This document shows, one piece after another, positions 37,263-45,944 of a stretch of DNA of 64,000 nucleotides. Where the stretch lies: the NCBI GenBank assembly GCA_041913905.1, contig JAYSEK010000006.1, forward strand, positions 93,250 to 157,249, given 5' to 3'. Positions within the stretch are counted from its first letter, which is position 1. Every line of letters starts with the position of its first letter. The notes under the pieces were generated by a model. The model saw nothing but the letters and a program-made list of their open reading frames with translations. It was not told the origin of the DNA and did no database searches. The stretch is from Roseateles_B sp041913905 (GTDB taxonomy: Bacteria; Pseudomonadota; Gammaproteobacteria; Burkholderiales; Burkholderiaceae_C). Both the position numbers and the translations under genes were made by a program.

Positions 37263-37964
37263 TCATTCGGCAGGCCCGATTGTCAGCGCGATGGACCCGA
37301 GGCCGGCGATCTCGCCATGCAGGCGGTCCCCAGGCAGCACGGCGCCCACGCCGTCCGGCGTGCCGGTGTAGATCAGGTCGCCGGGCTTCAGGTGGTAGAA
37401 CTGGGACAGGTTGGCGACGATCTCCGCCACGTTCCAGATCATGTCGGCGAGGTCACCGCGCTGCTTCTGAACGCCGTTGACGGAGAGGCTGATCGCGCCG
37501 GCATCCATGCCCCCGCATTCGGCCACCCGGACGAGCTCGCCCAGCACGGCGGACTGCTCGAAGCCCTTGGCCACGTCCCAGGGCCGGCCGGCCTTCTTGG
37601 CTTCGGCCTGCAGGTCGCGCCGGGTCATGTCCAGCCCGGGGGCGAAGCCCCAGATGGCGGCACGAGCGACCTCGGGGCTCACCTTGAAGACAGGCGCGCC
37701 GATGGCCATCACCAGCTCCATCTCGTAGTGGTAGTCGCGCGTGCCCGGCGGATAGGCCACGGTGGCGCCGCTGGCCACCAGCGCCGAGGCCGGCTTGGTG
37801 AAGTAGAAGGGCGGCTCGCGGCTGGGATCGCCGCCCATTTCCCTGGCATGGGCGGCGTAGTTGCGTCCGACGCAGAAGATGCGCGAGACGGCGTAGCGCT
37901 TGTCGGTGCCGCGCACAGCGGCGCTGGGCTGTTCAGGGGGGGTGAAGATGTAGGCGCTGTTCAT
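37263..37964 (-). CDS. Fumarylacetoacetate-hydrolase-family protein (fumarylpyruvate hydrolase-like)
   Basis: A 233-residue enzyme with the FAH fold: IFCVGRNYAAHAREMGGD, PPFYFTKPASALVASGATVAYPPGTRDYHYEMELVMAIG, VFKVSPEVARAAIWGFAPGLDMTRRDLQAEAKK, GRPWDVAKGFEQSA, and TGTPDGVGAVLPGDRLHGEI. The Glu-x-Glu of HYEMEL and the Asp in the block of FAPGLDMTRRD provide the metal site. Members hydrolyse fumarylpyruvate or related ring-fission products. The stop overlaps the alternative upstream start of nadC; the two may be co-transcribed. Substrate is not certain from sequence. Confidence 0.88.
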   Translation of the reverse strand: MNSAYIFTPPEQPSAAVRGTDKRYAVSRIFCVGRNYAAHAREMGGDPSREPPFYFTKPASALVASGATVAYPPGTRDYHYEMELVMAIGAPVFKVSPEVARAAIWGFAPGLDMTRRDLQAEAKKAGRPWDVAKGFEQSAVLGELVRVAECGGMDAGAISLSVNGVQKQRGDLADMIWNVAEIVANLSQFYHLKPGDLIYTGTPDGVGAVLPGDRLHGEIAGLGSIALTIGPAE

Positions 37965-38061
37965 GAAGCGAGGCCGCAGCGGTGAAGCCCGCAGCATACA
38001 AGGGGGCGTGCAGGCGGCGAAGTCCTTGGCGAGACGGGCGCCATGGTTTAGGGTTGCGCCC

Positions 38062-39162
38062 ATGCCGAGATTGCCCACCGCCCCGCCTGCACGTCCGTTT
38101 CCGCCGGCGCCTGCCTTGCTGACCTTGCTGGCCATCCTGGGCGGTTGTGCCAGCCAGGCACCGGCCCCTTCGCAAGGGGGCAGCCTCCCGCGCATACCGT
38201 CCAGCACTGATCGTGACGGCCCTGAGGCCCAGGTGCCGCCCAATCTGATGCAGGTGCCCGATGCCGAACCGCGGCTGGAGCCCATACGCAAGGGCGGTCC
38301 CAACAAGCCCTACGAGGCGCTGGGCCAGCGCTATGAACCTCTGACCGACGACCTGCCGCTGACCGAGCGCGGCCTGGCCTCCTGGTACGGCCGCAAGTTC
38401 CATGGACGCCCCACCTCCAGCGGGGAGCTCTACAACATGTACGCGATGACCGGCGCGCATGCCACGATGCCCATTCCCAGCTATGCACGGGTGCGCAACC
38501 CGGCCAACGGGCGCGAGGTCATCGTGCGCATCAACGATCGAGGGCCCTTTCATCCTGGCCGCATCATCGACCTCAGCTACACCGCCGCGCTGAAGCTGGA
38601 TGTCCTGCGCGGCGTCACGCCGGTGGAGGTGGAGCGCATCACCTACGAAGACATCCGCACCGGCGCCTGGCAGCGCCGAACCGAGGGCACGCGCCTGGCT
38701 CAAAGCAGGGAGAGCCTGCCTGGCGCAGCCGTACCCGGGCCGCAGCGAGGCAGTGCGGCCGCCACGCCTGCACCTGGGCGCGATCCTGCCGCGGCAGGCG
38801 CAGGACTGCCGCAAGACCTGACCCCCGCGCGCGCCGGCTTGCCGCAGGCCGGCACGGCGCAGCCGCCCGCAGAGGCCGTCGCGCTGCCCGCGCTGGTGGA
38901 GGGTGGCGCGGCCCCCAAGGCTGCCAGCAAGGGCTTCTGGGTCCAGCTGGGCGCTTTCTCCCGCATGGACGGCGCCGAGGCTTTCAGGCAGAAGCTCAGT
39001 CAGGAGCTGGACTGGATGGCCCCCTTGCTGGCCATCTTCAAGGAAGCCCAGATGCACCGGCTGCAGGCCGGCCCTTATGCCAGCCGCGAGGATGCCCGCG
39101 GCGCCGCGGAGCGTATGCGGCAGGCCCTGGCCCTGACACCTGTGATCGTTGAACGACGCTGA
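38062..39162 (+). CDS. rlpA: RlpA-type septal lipoprotein with SPOR domain
   Basis: A 366-residue lipoprotein (signal ending LLAILGGC). The RlpA double-psi beta-barrel is at about 110-200: LTERGLASWYGRKFHGRPTSSGE, YNMYAMTGAHATMP, VIVRINDRGPFHPGRIIDLSYTAA. A long Ala/Pro linker (210-290) leads to a C-terminal SPOR domain (KGFWVQLGAFSRMDGAEAFRQ, LQAGPYASREDARGAAERMRQ). RlpA proteins are lytic transglycosylases that cut denuded glycan strands at the division septum, where SPOR binds. Active-site Glu/Asp positions (the block RINDRGPF) are kept. Divergent from the FAH gene. Confidence 0.92.
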   Translation: MPRLPTAPPARPFPPAPALLTLLAILGGCASQAPAPSQGGSLPRIPSSTDRDGPEAQVPPNLMQVPDAEPRLEPIRKGGPNKPYEALGQRYEPLTDDLPLTERGLASWYGRKFHGRPTSSGELYNMYAMTGAHATMPIPSYARVRNPANGREVIVRINDRGPFHPGRIIDLSYTAALKLDVLRGVTPVEVERITYEDIRTGAWQRRTEGTRLAQSRESLPGAAVPGPQRGSAAATPAPGRDPAAAGAGLPQDLTPARAGLPQAGTAQPPAEAVALPALVEGGAAPKAASKGFWVQLGAFSRMDGAEAFRQKLSQELDWMAPLLAIFKEAQMHRLQAGPYASREDARGAAERMRQALALTPVIVERR

Positions 39163-39248
39163 GCCCGGCCGTCGACGCAAGGACTGGCCCCGCGCGAGCA
39201 GCAGCGCTACAGTCGGCGGTACAGGTCCACTGCACTTGGAGCATCGCC

Positions 39249-40784
39249 ATGCAGTTCAGCAGCATCAAGACTCGTCTGATCCTGTTCTCCGCCCTGCTGA
39301 TCGTCCTGCTGGGCATCAGTGGGGGCTGGAGCCTCTATGCGCTGGGGCGCGTCAACGCCAGCATGGAGACGGTCTACAAGGACCGCGTCGTGCCGCTCAA
39401 GCAGCTCAAGCAGGTCTCCGACGCCTATGCGGTCAATATCGTCGACACGACGCACAAGGTCCGGGCCGGCACCGTGGACGTGGCCACCGGCCTGCGCCTG
39501 CTGGATGAGGCGGAACGCAACATCGCCAAGTACTGGGGCGACTACAACAACACCCTGATCGAAGGCAATGAGGCCGTGCTGCTGGCGAAGGCCAAGCCGC
39601 TGAAGGGCGCCGCCGAGGCGGCCGCCGCCAAATTGCGTCAGATCCTGGGCAAGCAGGACCGCGAGGCGCTGGAAGTCTTCGCCACCAAGGAGCTGTACCC
39701 GGCCATCGATCCCTTCACGGGCGTGGTGTCCGATCTGGTGGACGAGCAGCTCAAGGTGGCCGAGCAGGAATACCAGCTGAGCCAGACGACCTACCGGAAC
39801 GCTGCACTGGTCGTGCTGCTGATTTTCGCGGTGGCGCTGACGGCGGCTCTGGTGCTCGCCTGGCGCCTGGTGATGGCCATCATGCGGCCGCTGAGCGAGG
39901 CCATTCGGCTGGCCAGCGCGATTCGCGAGCGCGACCTCAGCCAGCGCTCGGAACTGCTGGAGCGCAACGAGATCGGCCAGCTGCTGCAGGCCATGCGCGA
40001 CATGCAGCAGGGTCTGATGGACACCGTCCAGCAGATCCACAGCAGCGCCGGGACGGTGTCCGACGCCTCAGGTGAGATCTCGCAAGCCGTCCATGACCTC
40101 AGCGCGCGTACCGAGGTGCAGGCCTCGGCGCTGGAGCAGACGGCGGCCTCCATGGACCAGATGTCCGCTGCCGTCAAGAACAACGCCGCCTCTGCCGACC
40201 AGGCCAATGAGCTGGCGCATCGGGCGTCGGGAACGGCCGAGCGCAGCGGCGAGGCGGTGGGGCGCGTGGTCAGCACCATGGACCAGATCAACAGCAGCTC
40301 GAAGAAGATCGCCGACATCATCGGCGTCATCGACGGCATCGCCTTCCAGACCAATATCCTCGCCCTGAATGCCGCGGTGGAAGCCGCGCGTGCCGGCGAG
40401 CAGGGCCGCGGCTTTGCGGTGGTGGCTGGCGAGGTGCGGGTGCTGGCGCAGCGCAGCGCGCAGGCCGCGCGGGAGATCAAGGCCTTGATCGGCGACAGCG
40501 TCGCCCAGGTCGAGAGCGGTGCGGTGGTGGCGGCCGAAGCAGGGCGCACCATGGGCGAATTGGTCGAGCAGGTGCAGCAGGTGACGGCCATGCTGGGCAA
40601 CATCTCCACGGCCACACGCGAGCAGAGTGCCGGCATCGCGCAGGTCAACACCGCCATCGCCCAGCTGGATCACAACACCCAGCAGAACGCTGCCATGGTC
40701 GAGCAGTCGACGGCAGCGGCCTCCAGCCTGGCGCAGCAGGCGCAGGCGCTGGCCGGCATTGTCAATTCCTTCCGGCTGCGCTGA
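39249..40784 (+). CDS. Methyl-accepting chemotaxis protein
   Basis: A 511-residue receptor with GGAG 8 bases before the start. Two transmembrane helices (about 10-30 and 190-212) flank a four-helix-bundle ligand domain (LKQLKQVSDAYAVNIVDTTHKVRAG). A HAMP domain follows (WRLVMAIMRPLSEAIRLASAI) and the cytoplasmic signalling domain with the conserved tip (INSSSKKIADIIGVIDGIAFQTNILALNAAVEAARAGEQGRGFAVVAGEVR). The C-terminus lacks a CheR-binding pentapeptide. Its ligand is unknown. No che genes are in the window. Confidence 0.95.
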   Translation: MQFSSIKTRLILFSALLIVLLGISGGWSLYALGRVNASMETVYKDRVVPLKQLKQVSDAYAVNIVDTTHKVRAGTVDVATGLRLLDEAERNIAKYWGDYNNTLIEGNEAVLLAKAKPLKGAAEAAAAKLRQILGKQDREALEVFATKELYPAIDPFTGVVSDLVDEQLKVAEQEYQLSQTTYRNAALVVLLIFAVALTAALVLAWRLVMAIMRPLSEAIRLASAIRERDLSQRSELLERNEIGQLLQAMRDMQQGLMDTVQQIHSSAGTVSDASGEISQAVHDLSARTEVQASALEQTAASMDQMSAAVKNNAASADQANELAHRASGTAERSGEAVGRVVSTMDQINSSSKKIADIIGVIDGIAFQTNILALNAAVEAARAGEQGRGFAVVAGEVRVLAQRSAQAAREIKALIGDSVAQVESGAVVAAEAGRTMGELVEQVQQVTAMLGNISTATREQSAGIAQVNTAIAQLDHNTQQNAAMVEQSTAAASSLAQQAQALAGIVNSFRLR

Positions 40785-40812
40785 GCACCGGTGACGCTGC
40801 TGAACCGCCGAG

Positions 40813-41559
40813 TCAGCGGCCTCCCGCCACGTCCAGCATGGCGCCCGTGGTGTAGCTGGCGGCGTCCGACAGCAGCCAGAGGATGGCCTCGGCCACCTCC
40901 TCGGCACGGCCCAGGCGCTGCAGGGGGATGCCCGCGGCGGCGGCCGGCAGTTCGTGCTGGATGCCGCTGTCGGCGTGGATCTCCGTGTCGATGATGCCGG
41001 GCCGCACGCCGTTGACCCGTATGCCCTCGGCGGCCACTTCGCGGGCCAGTCCCACGGTGAAGGTGTCGATGGCGGCCTTGCTGGCGGCGTAGTCCACATA
41101 GAGGCCCGCGGAACCCAGCTGCGCGGCCCGCGAGGAGATGTTGACGATGGCGCCGCCCTGTCCCCCGCAGGAACTGCCCATGCGACGCACGGCCTCGCGG
41201 GCGCACAGGAAGCTGCCCATCACGTTGACCGCGAACAGGCGCTGCCAGCGATCGGGCGCCATGTCGATCAGGCGGGCCTGGGGGGCGACCATGCCGGCGT
41301 TGTTGACCAGGCCCGTCAGCTGGCCCAGTTGCTGGTCCACCTGACGGAACAGCTGCAGCACCTGCGGCTCATCGGCGATGTCGGCTTGCAGCGCCAGGGC
41401 GCGGACGCCCAGCCCGCGCGCCTGCTCAGCCACCTGTGCGGCGGCCGAGGCATCTCGGTGGTAGCAGAGGGCCAGGTCATGCCCGGCACGGGCGCAAGCC
41501 AGCGCGGTGGCGGCGCCGATGCCCCGGCTGGCGCCCGTGATCAGCGTGATTTTTCGCAT
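40813..41559 (-). CDS. Short-chain dehydrogenase/reductase (SDR)
   Basis: A 248-residue NAD(P)-dependent oxidoreductase. The dinucleotide site is ITGASRGIGAATALACA at 6-22, the NNAG motif is NNAGMVAPQ, and the catalytic residues are Ser in VNISSRAAQLG and the YxxxK in DYAASKAAID. The C-terminus LGRAEEVAEAILWLLSDAASYTTGAMLDVAGG matches FabG-like enzymes. The start at MRKITLITG is preferred over in-frame upstream ATGs. Convergent with the chemoreceptor gene. The substrate cannot be inferred. Confidence 0.92.
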   Translation of the reverse strand: MRKITLITGASRGIGAATALACARAGHDLALCYHRDASAAAQVAEQARGLGVRALALQADIADEPQVLQLFRQVDQQLGQLTGLVNNAGMVAPQARLIDMAPDRWQRLFAVNVMGSFLCAREAVRRMGSSCGGQGGAIVNISSRAAQLGSAGLYVDYAASKAAIDTFTVGLAREVAAEGIRVNGVRPGIIDTEIHADSGIQHELPAAAAGIPLQRLGRAEEVAEAILWLLSDAASYTTGAMLDVAGGR

Positions 41560-41657
41560 GGCGCCTATTGTGGGGGCATGGGGATGCATCGCTGACTGCA
41601 AAGTCTGGGAAGATCCGCTGTGGGCTCTCGCCACCCCTTGGACCGACCGCCAAGCCC

Positions 41658-42812
41658 ATGATCGAACTGGATTCCGACACCCTGCTGCTCGTCAACGCCC
41701 TTTTTGGTGCGTTGGCGGTGGGGGTCTGGTTGCTGCTGGCGCTGCCGTTTCGAATCGCCCGCCAGGCCTGCCTGCTGCTGGCCGGCGCGCAGGCGCTGAT
41801 GCTGCCCACGCTCGTGGTCGGCCCCGGGCCCTTCAGTGAGCTCGCTGGCTTGTGCACGCTGTTGGCCCTGGGCATGCTCAGCCTGGGGCTGCGGCAGTTG
41901 CTGCGCCTGCGCCAGCAGCGGCTCGACCTGCTGGGCCTGGTGGTGCTGGGCCTGGTCGCCGACCTGGCAGGCTTGTCCGGCCTGCCGTCCCCCACGGCTT
42001 CGGCCCTTGCCGTGATGAGCATGGCTGCGCTGTGTCTGCTGGCGGGGCGGGATCTGCTGCTGGGCAGCCTGGGGCTGGACGGCTGGCTGCGCGCCGGGCT
42101 CGTGGCGCCTTATGCGCTGATGACGGGCTATCTGCTGCTGCGCGCCATCGCGCTGATGCAGCCCGAGCTGGGCCCCGCCTGGCTGTCCCATGATCCGCGC
42201 CAGCATGCGGGCCTGGCGGCGGCCTGGCTGGTGCTGGCCATGTCCATTTCCGGGGGGTTGATCGCCTTGGTGCTCAGCCGCCTGATCCAGCGCATCGAGT
42301 CGCTGACGCGTCATGATCCGCTCACGGGACTGTTCAACCGACGTGAGCTGAGCGAGCAGCTGCTGCAGCAGCAGGCGAGGGCGCAGCGAGGCCACGTCCA
42401 TGCCCTGCTGATGCTCGACCTGGACCACTTCAAGCGCGTCAATGACGAGCTGGGCCATGCCGCCGGCGATGCTGCGCGATGCCATGTGGCCCGTCTGCTG
42501 CAGGCCACTCTGCGCGAGCAGGACTGCGCGGCGCGCTACGGTGGCGAGGAGTTCGCGCTGCTGCTGCCCGACACCTCGCAGGACGGGGCGATGGCGCTGG
42601 CGGAGCGGCTGCGCCAGGCCCTGGCCGGCAGCGCCTGGCGCTGGCAGGGGAGGCACTGGCCGCTGACGGTCAGCATCGGGCTGGCGCTGTCGACCTCCGG
42701 CGTGGGTGGCGCGGCCCTGCTCGATCAGGCGGATCGCGCCATGTACCGGGCCAAGGCGCTGGGACGCAATCGCGTCTGCCTCGCGGAGTTGCCGGAGGCC
42801 GTCCCATGCTGA
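41658..42812 (+). CDS. Membrane diguanylate cyclase (GGDEF) 1
   Basis: A 384-residue protein. The first 230 residues have about six hydrophobic helices (VNALFGALAVGVWLLLALPF and following) as an MASE-like sensor. The GGDEF domain (about 220-380) has the product-site motif RYGGEEFALLLPD and the metal-site DLDHFKRVNDELGHAAGD. It should make c-di-GMP from two GTP. The stop overlaps the start of the next diguanylate cyclase gene by 7 bases. The two appear to be an ancient tandem pair. Confidence 0.93.
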   Translation: MIELDSDTLLLVNALFGALAVGVWLLLALPFRIARQACLLLAGAQALMLPTLVVGPGPFSELAGLCTLLALGMLSLGLRQLLRLRQQRLDLLGLVVLGLVADLAGLSGLPSPTASALAVMSMAALCLLAGRDLLLGSLGLDGWLRAGLVAPYALMTGYLLLRAIALMQPELGPAWLSHDPRQHAGLAAAWLVLAMSISGGLIALVLSRLIQRIESLTRHDPLTGLFNRRELSEQLLQQQARAQRGHVHALLMLDLDHFKRVNDELGHAAGDAARCHVARLLQATLREQDCAARYGGEEFALLLPDTSQDGAMALAERLRQALAGSAWRWQGRHWPLTVSIGLALSTSGVGGAALLDQADRAMYRAKALGRNRVCLAELPEAVPC

Positions 42813-43969
42813 GCGTCAGCGCCCAGACCTTGCTGGCCGCGACCTCGCTGGTCCTGCTGATCGCCAGCCTGTTGTGGTTTGTCTTTGCCTTCGGCCTGAA
42901 GCTGCAGCCGCGGGCATCCAAGGCCATGGCGGCGGCCAACATCAGTTTGACCGCGGCGCTGCTGCTCAGCGGCCTGCGCAGCGGGCTGGAGCGCCCCTGG
43001 CTCACGGTCTACGCGGCCGACCTCGCCGGCACGGCCGCCTTCGTGCTCCTGAGCCTGGTGCCGGCCTGGATGGGCGCCGGGCGCGTGCCCTGGCGCCCGG
43101 CGCTCGCGCTGGCGGCGCTGGCCGTGCTGCTGTTGCCGGGCTTCATGCTGGGCTGGCCCATGCGCTGGCACGCCACGCTGCTCTATGGCATCCAGACGCC
43201 CCTGCTGGGGATGGCCACCTGGCAGGCCTACCGTCTCGTCCGCGGCCGCACCCGGCGCTCCTTCGCGCTGGCCTTGAGCCTGCCCCTGGGCGCCTTGACG
43301 CTGCTGCTCGCAGCGCGTGCCGTGGAGCCCCTGCTGCTGCCCGGCAACACGCCCGACCTGCGCGCCGGCAGCCACTTCAACGTGCTCTGGCTGTGGGCCG
43401 GCCTGCTGCTGGGCATGGTGGTCAATGCCGTGGTGGCCTTCCTGCTGCTGGCGCAGCTGATCCTGCACATCCGCAGCCTGACGCTCTACGACCCCTTGAC
43501 CGAGGCGCTCAACCGGCGCGCCCTGGGCCGGGCGCTGGAGCTCGCGCATGCCCGATGGCAGCGCGGCGAGCCCTATGCGCTGGTGCTGCTGGACATGGAT
43601 CACTTCAAGGCGCTCAACGACCAACTTGGCCATGGAGCCGGCGACCAGGCGCTGAAGGAAGCCGTCGCGGCGCTGCGGCCCTGCGTGCGCGACGTCGATG
43701 CCCTGGGCCGCTGGGGCGGCGAGGAGTTCGTCGTTCTGCTGTGCGACACCGATCTGGCTGGCGCTGCCCTGGTGGCCGAACGCATGCGCGCCAACCTGGA
43801 GGCGCGGCCCTTGCTGTGGGGGGCGCGGCAGCATCAGCTGACGGCCAGCTTTGGCATTGCGGAGGTGCTGCCGGGCGATGCCAGCCCGGAGGCCGTCCTC
43901 GCGAGGGCCGACCGCGGGCTCTACCAGGCCAAGCAGCAGGGGCGCAACCTGGTGCAGTCGCGCGATTGA
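42806..43969 (+). CDS. Membrane diguanylate cyclase (GGDEF) 2
   Basis: A 387-residue protein with about six transmembrane helices (SVSAQTLLAATSLVLLIASLLWFVFAFGL and others) and a C-terminal GGDEF domain with GRWGGEEFVVLLCDTD and LDMDHFKALNDQLGHGAGD. It overlaps the previous gene by 7 bases and is translationally coupled to it. Both share the same domain order and size, so tandem duplication is likely. Predicted c-di-GMP synthase; signal unknown. Confidence 0.93.
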   Translation: MLSVSAQTLLAATSLVLLIASLLWFVFAFGLKLQPRASKAMAAANISLTAALLLSGLRSGLERPWLTVYAADLAGTAAFVLLSLVPAWMGAGRVPWRPALALAALAVLLLPGFMLGWPMRWHATLLYGIQTPLLGMATWQAYRLVRGRTRRSFALALSLPLGALTLLLAARAVEPLLLPGNTPDLRAGSHFNVLWLWAGLLLGMVVNAVVAFLLLAQLILHIRSLTLYDPLTEALNRRALGRALELAHARWQRGEPYALVLLDMDHFKALNDQLGHGAGDQALKEAVAALRPCVRDVDALGRWGGEEFVVLLCDTDLAGAALVAERMRANLEARPLLWGARQHQLTASFGIAEVLPGDASPEAVLARADRGLYQAKQQGRNLVQSRD

Positions 43970-43988
43970 AAGCGCCGTCTGCGCCGTC

Positions 43989-45614
43989 TCAGGCCAGGGC
44001 GACGCGGTTGCGGCCCAGATGCTTGGCGCGGTACATGGCCGCATCGGCGCGACTGATCAGCAGGTCGGTGGAGTAGGGCGGTGCGCTGGCCAGTCCGATG
44101 CTGAGCGTCACCAGCAGGCCCGGGGACAGGTCTTGCCAGGGGTGCTCTTCCACGCTCTGGCGCAGGCGTTCGCAGACCTCGAAGGCGCGGTCGGCCACGG
44201 TGTCCGGCAGTACGGCCAGGAACTCCTCGCCGCCGTAGCGCAGCAGCAGGTCGCTGCCGCGGGTGTTTTCGCGCAGCAGCTGAGCCAGCTGCTGCAGCAC
44301 GGCGTCCCCGACCGCATGCCCGTGCTGGTCGTTGATCTGCTTGAAGTGATCGGCGTCGATCAGCGCCAGGGTCAGCGGGCGACGACGCTGCTCGCAGTCC
44401 AGGATCAGGGCCGGCATGCGTGCTTCCAGGAAGCGGCGGTTGCCCAGGCCGGTCAGCGGATCGCGCTGCACATGGGCTTCCAGCTCCTGGGTGCGCGCGG
44501 TCAGGGCGCTGACCTTCTGGTGCGCCTGGTCAGCCGCGGCCCGGGCCTGTTCGGCCTCCAGCCGGCTGACGAAGAAGCGCGACTGTGCCATCAGCTGGGC
44601 CACGCTGCGCCGGCGCTCCAGGCGCTGGAAGGCCTCGAGGTGATGCAGGGCCTCGTCCAGGTTGCCTTCGGCCTTGGCGCAGCGGTAGGCCACCCGGTGC
44701 AGGCGCAGGGCCTGGTAGCTGTTGAACAGCACGGTGGTCTCGTCCTGCACGGCCAGCACATGGTGCCAGGCCCGGGGCAGATCGCCCTCGGCCAGCGCAA
44801 GCTCGGCCAGGTTGCAGTGCACGCGGCCGGCCAGCGCGTCGAACTGGCGGGCCTGGGCCTGGGCGAGGGCGGCACGCAGATAGGGCGCGGCCTCCCCCAG
44901 TTCGCCCATCAGCAGCAGAACCTCGCCAAGATTGCTGTCGGTCAGTGCCAGGGCATAGAGCTCGCCCAGCTGGCGGGCATGGGGGCGGACCTCGCGACCA
45001 TAGTGCAGGGCGCGCTGCAGGGCCTCGCGGCAGGCCTTTTCGTGGCCGCTGTCGCGCATCAGGTGGTACTCGCCCAGGGCCGTGGTGCAGAGGTTGTTGA
45101 GGGTGATGACGCGCTCATAGGCGGTGGCCTCATCGCGCACCAGTGCGGCAGCCTCATTCATCAGGCGCTCGGCCTGCCAGGGGTCGCCCATGCGCTCGAA
45201 GCAGGCGCCCAAGGCATTGAGCGCGGCAGCCAGCACGCGTTTGTCGCCCAGTTCCCGTGCCAGCTCATGGCCCTCGTTGGCGCAATTGAGCCCGGTCTCG
45301 AAATCGCCCAGCTCGGAGGCGGCCAGGCTGGTCCAACGCAGCAGTTCGCAGAGCTGGGCACTGGCGCCCAGCGGGCGCATGAGGGCCTGGACTTCCTGCG
45401 AGAGCTCCAGCATCTCCTGCAACTCGCCGCGCCGGTAGTGGAAGTAGACGCGCAGCCGCCCCGCCTCGATCTGCTCGCTCAGAAAGCCCAGCTGTCGGGC
45501 GTGCGCCCAGGCCTCGCCTGCGCGTTCAAGCCCCAGTTCCAGCGTGGCCTCGTGCTGGGCGTCGCGGGCCTCGTTGAGGCACTGGGTCAGGCGTTCGGTC
45601 AGGGCGGATGGCAT
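43989..45614 (-). CDS. TPR-repeat diguanylate cyclase
   Basis: A 541-residue protein with a cytoplasmic N-terminal half of TPR-like helix pairs (EARDAQHEATLELGLERAGEAWAHARQLGFL, HYGREVRPHARQLGELYALALTDSNLGEVLL), a linking coiled coil (LEAEQARAAADQAHQKVSALTARTQELEAH), then GGDEF with RYGGEEFLAVLPDTV and LIDADHFKQINDQHGHAVGD. No signal peptide is seen with the ATG at 45612-45614. TPR parts usually bind protein partners. It is convergent to the diguanylate cyclase pair, so three GGDEF genes lie in 4 kb. Confidence 0.93.
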   Translation of the reverse strand: MPSALTERLTQCLNEARDAQHEATLELGLERAGEAWAHARQLGFLSEQIEAGRLRVYFHYRRGELQEMLELSQEVQALMRPLGASAQLCELLRWTSLAASELGDFETGLNCANEGHELARELGDKRVLAAALNALGACFERMGDPWQAERLMNEAAALVRDEATAYERVITLNNLCTTALGEYHLMRDSGHEKACREALQRALHYGREVRPHARQLGELYALALTDSNLGEVLLLMGELGEAAPYLRAALAQAQARQFDALAGRVHCNLAELALAEGDLPRAWHHVLAVQDETTVLFNSYQALRLHRVAYRCAKAEGNLDEALHHLEAFQRLERRRSVAQLMAQSRFFVSRLEAEQARAAADQAHQKVSALTARTQELEAHVQRDPLTGLGNRRFLEARMPALILDCEQRRRPLTLALIDADHFKQINDQHGHAVGDAVLQQLAQLLRENTRGSDLLLRYGGEEFLAVLPDTVADRAFEVCERLRQSVEEHPWQDLSPGLLVTLSIGLASAPPYSTDLLISRADAAMYRAKHLGRNRVALA

Positions 45615-45944
45615 GTCGGCGTTGGCTTCAACTGCAATGAAGCGGAGCCGGCTAGCGTAGCCGAAACCGGCCGCGAGGCCCATGTGCCGACATCACGTTT
45701 GTGAGGCCTGCGACGGACGCCTTGGCGGCTTTTGTCACCCGGGTGACACAGATGCGGGCGCCGAGAGCACGACACCCGGAGCTGCTGCACCGGGACCGCC
45801 GACGGGCGCCGCCGTCGGACCGTGTGCCGGCTCTTGCCCACCCTCGTCGACAAGTCCGCCGACGAAACTTCAGACCAAGCCGCCGATGAATTTGCCGATG
45901 AATTCGCCGACGAGCCCCGCGACGGCGCCCCCTCGGCGCTGCAC
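45615..45944. other. Intergenic region with short repeat
   Basis: These 330 bases hold no convincing gene. Besides the palindrome at 45733-45748 there is a short degenerate repeat of GCCGATGAATT(T/C) ending GCCGACGAG (about 45,880-45,915). The region contains the promoter of the TPR-GGDEF gene and the 3' end of mmsA. Confidence 0.45.
45733..45748. promoter_or_regulatory. Perfect 16-base palindrome, candidate operator
   Basis: TGTCACCCGGGTGACA is a perfect 16-base palindrome 119 bases upstream of the TPR-GGDEF start. Such size and symmetry fit a dimeric repressor or activator site. No cognate regulator can be named. Confidence 0.5.
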
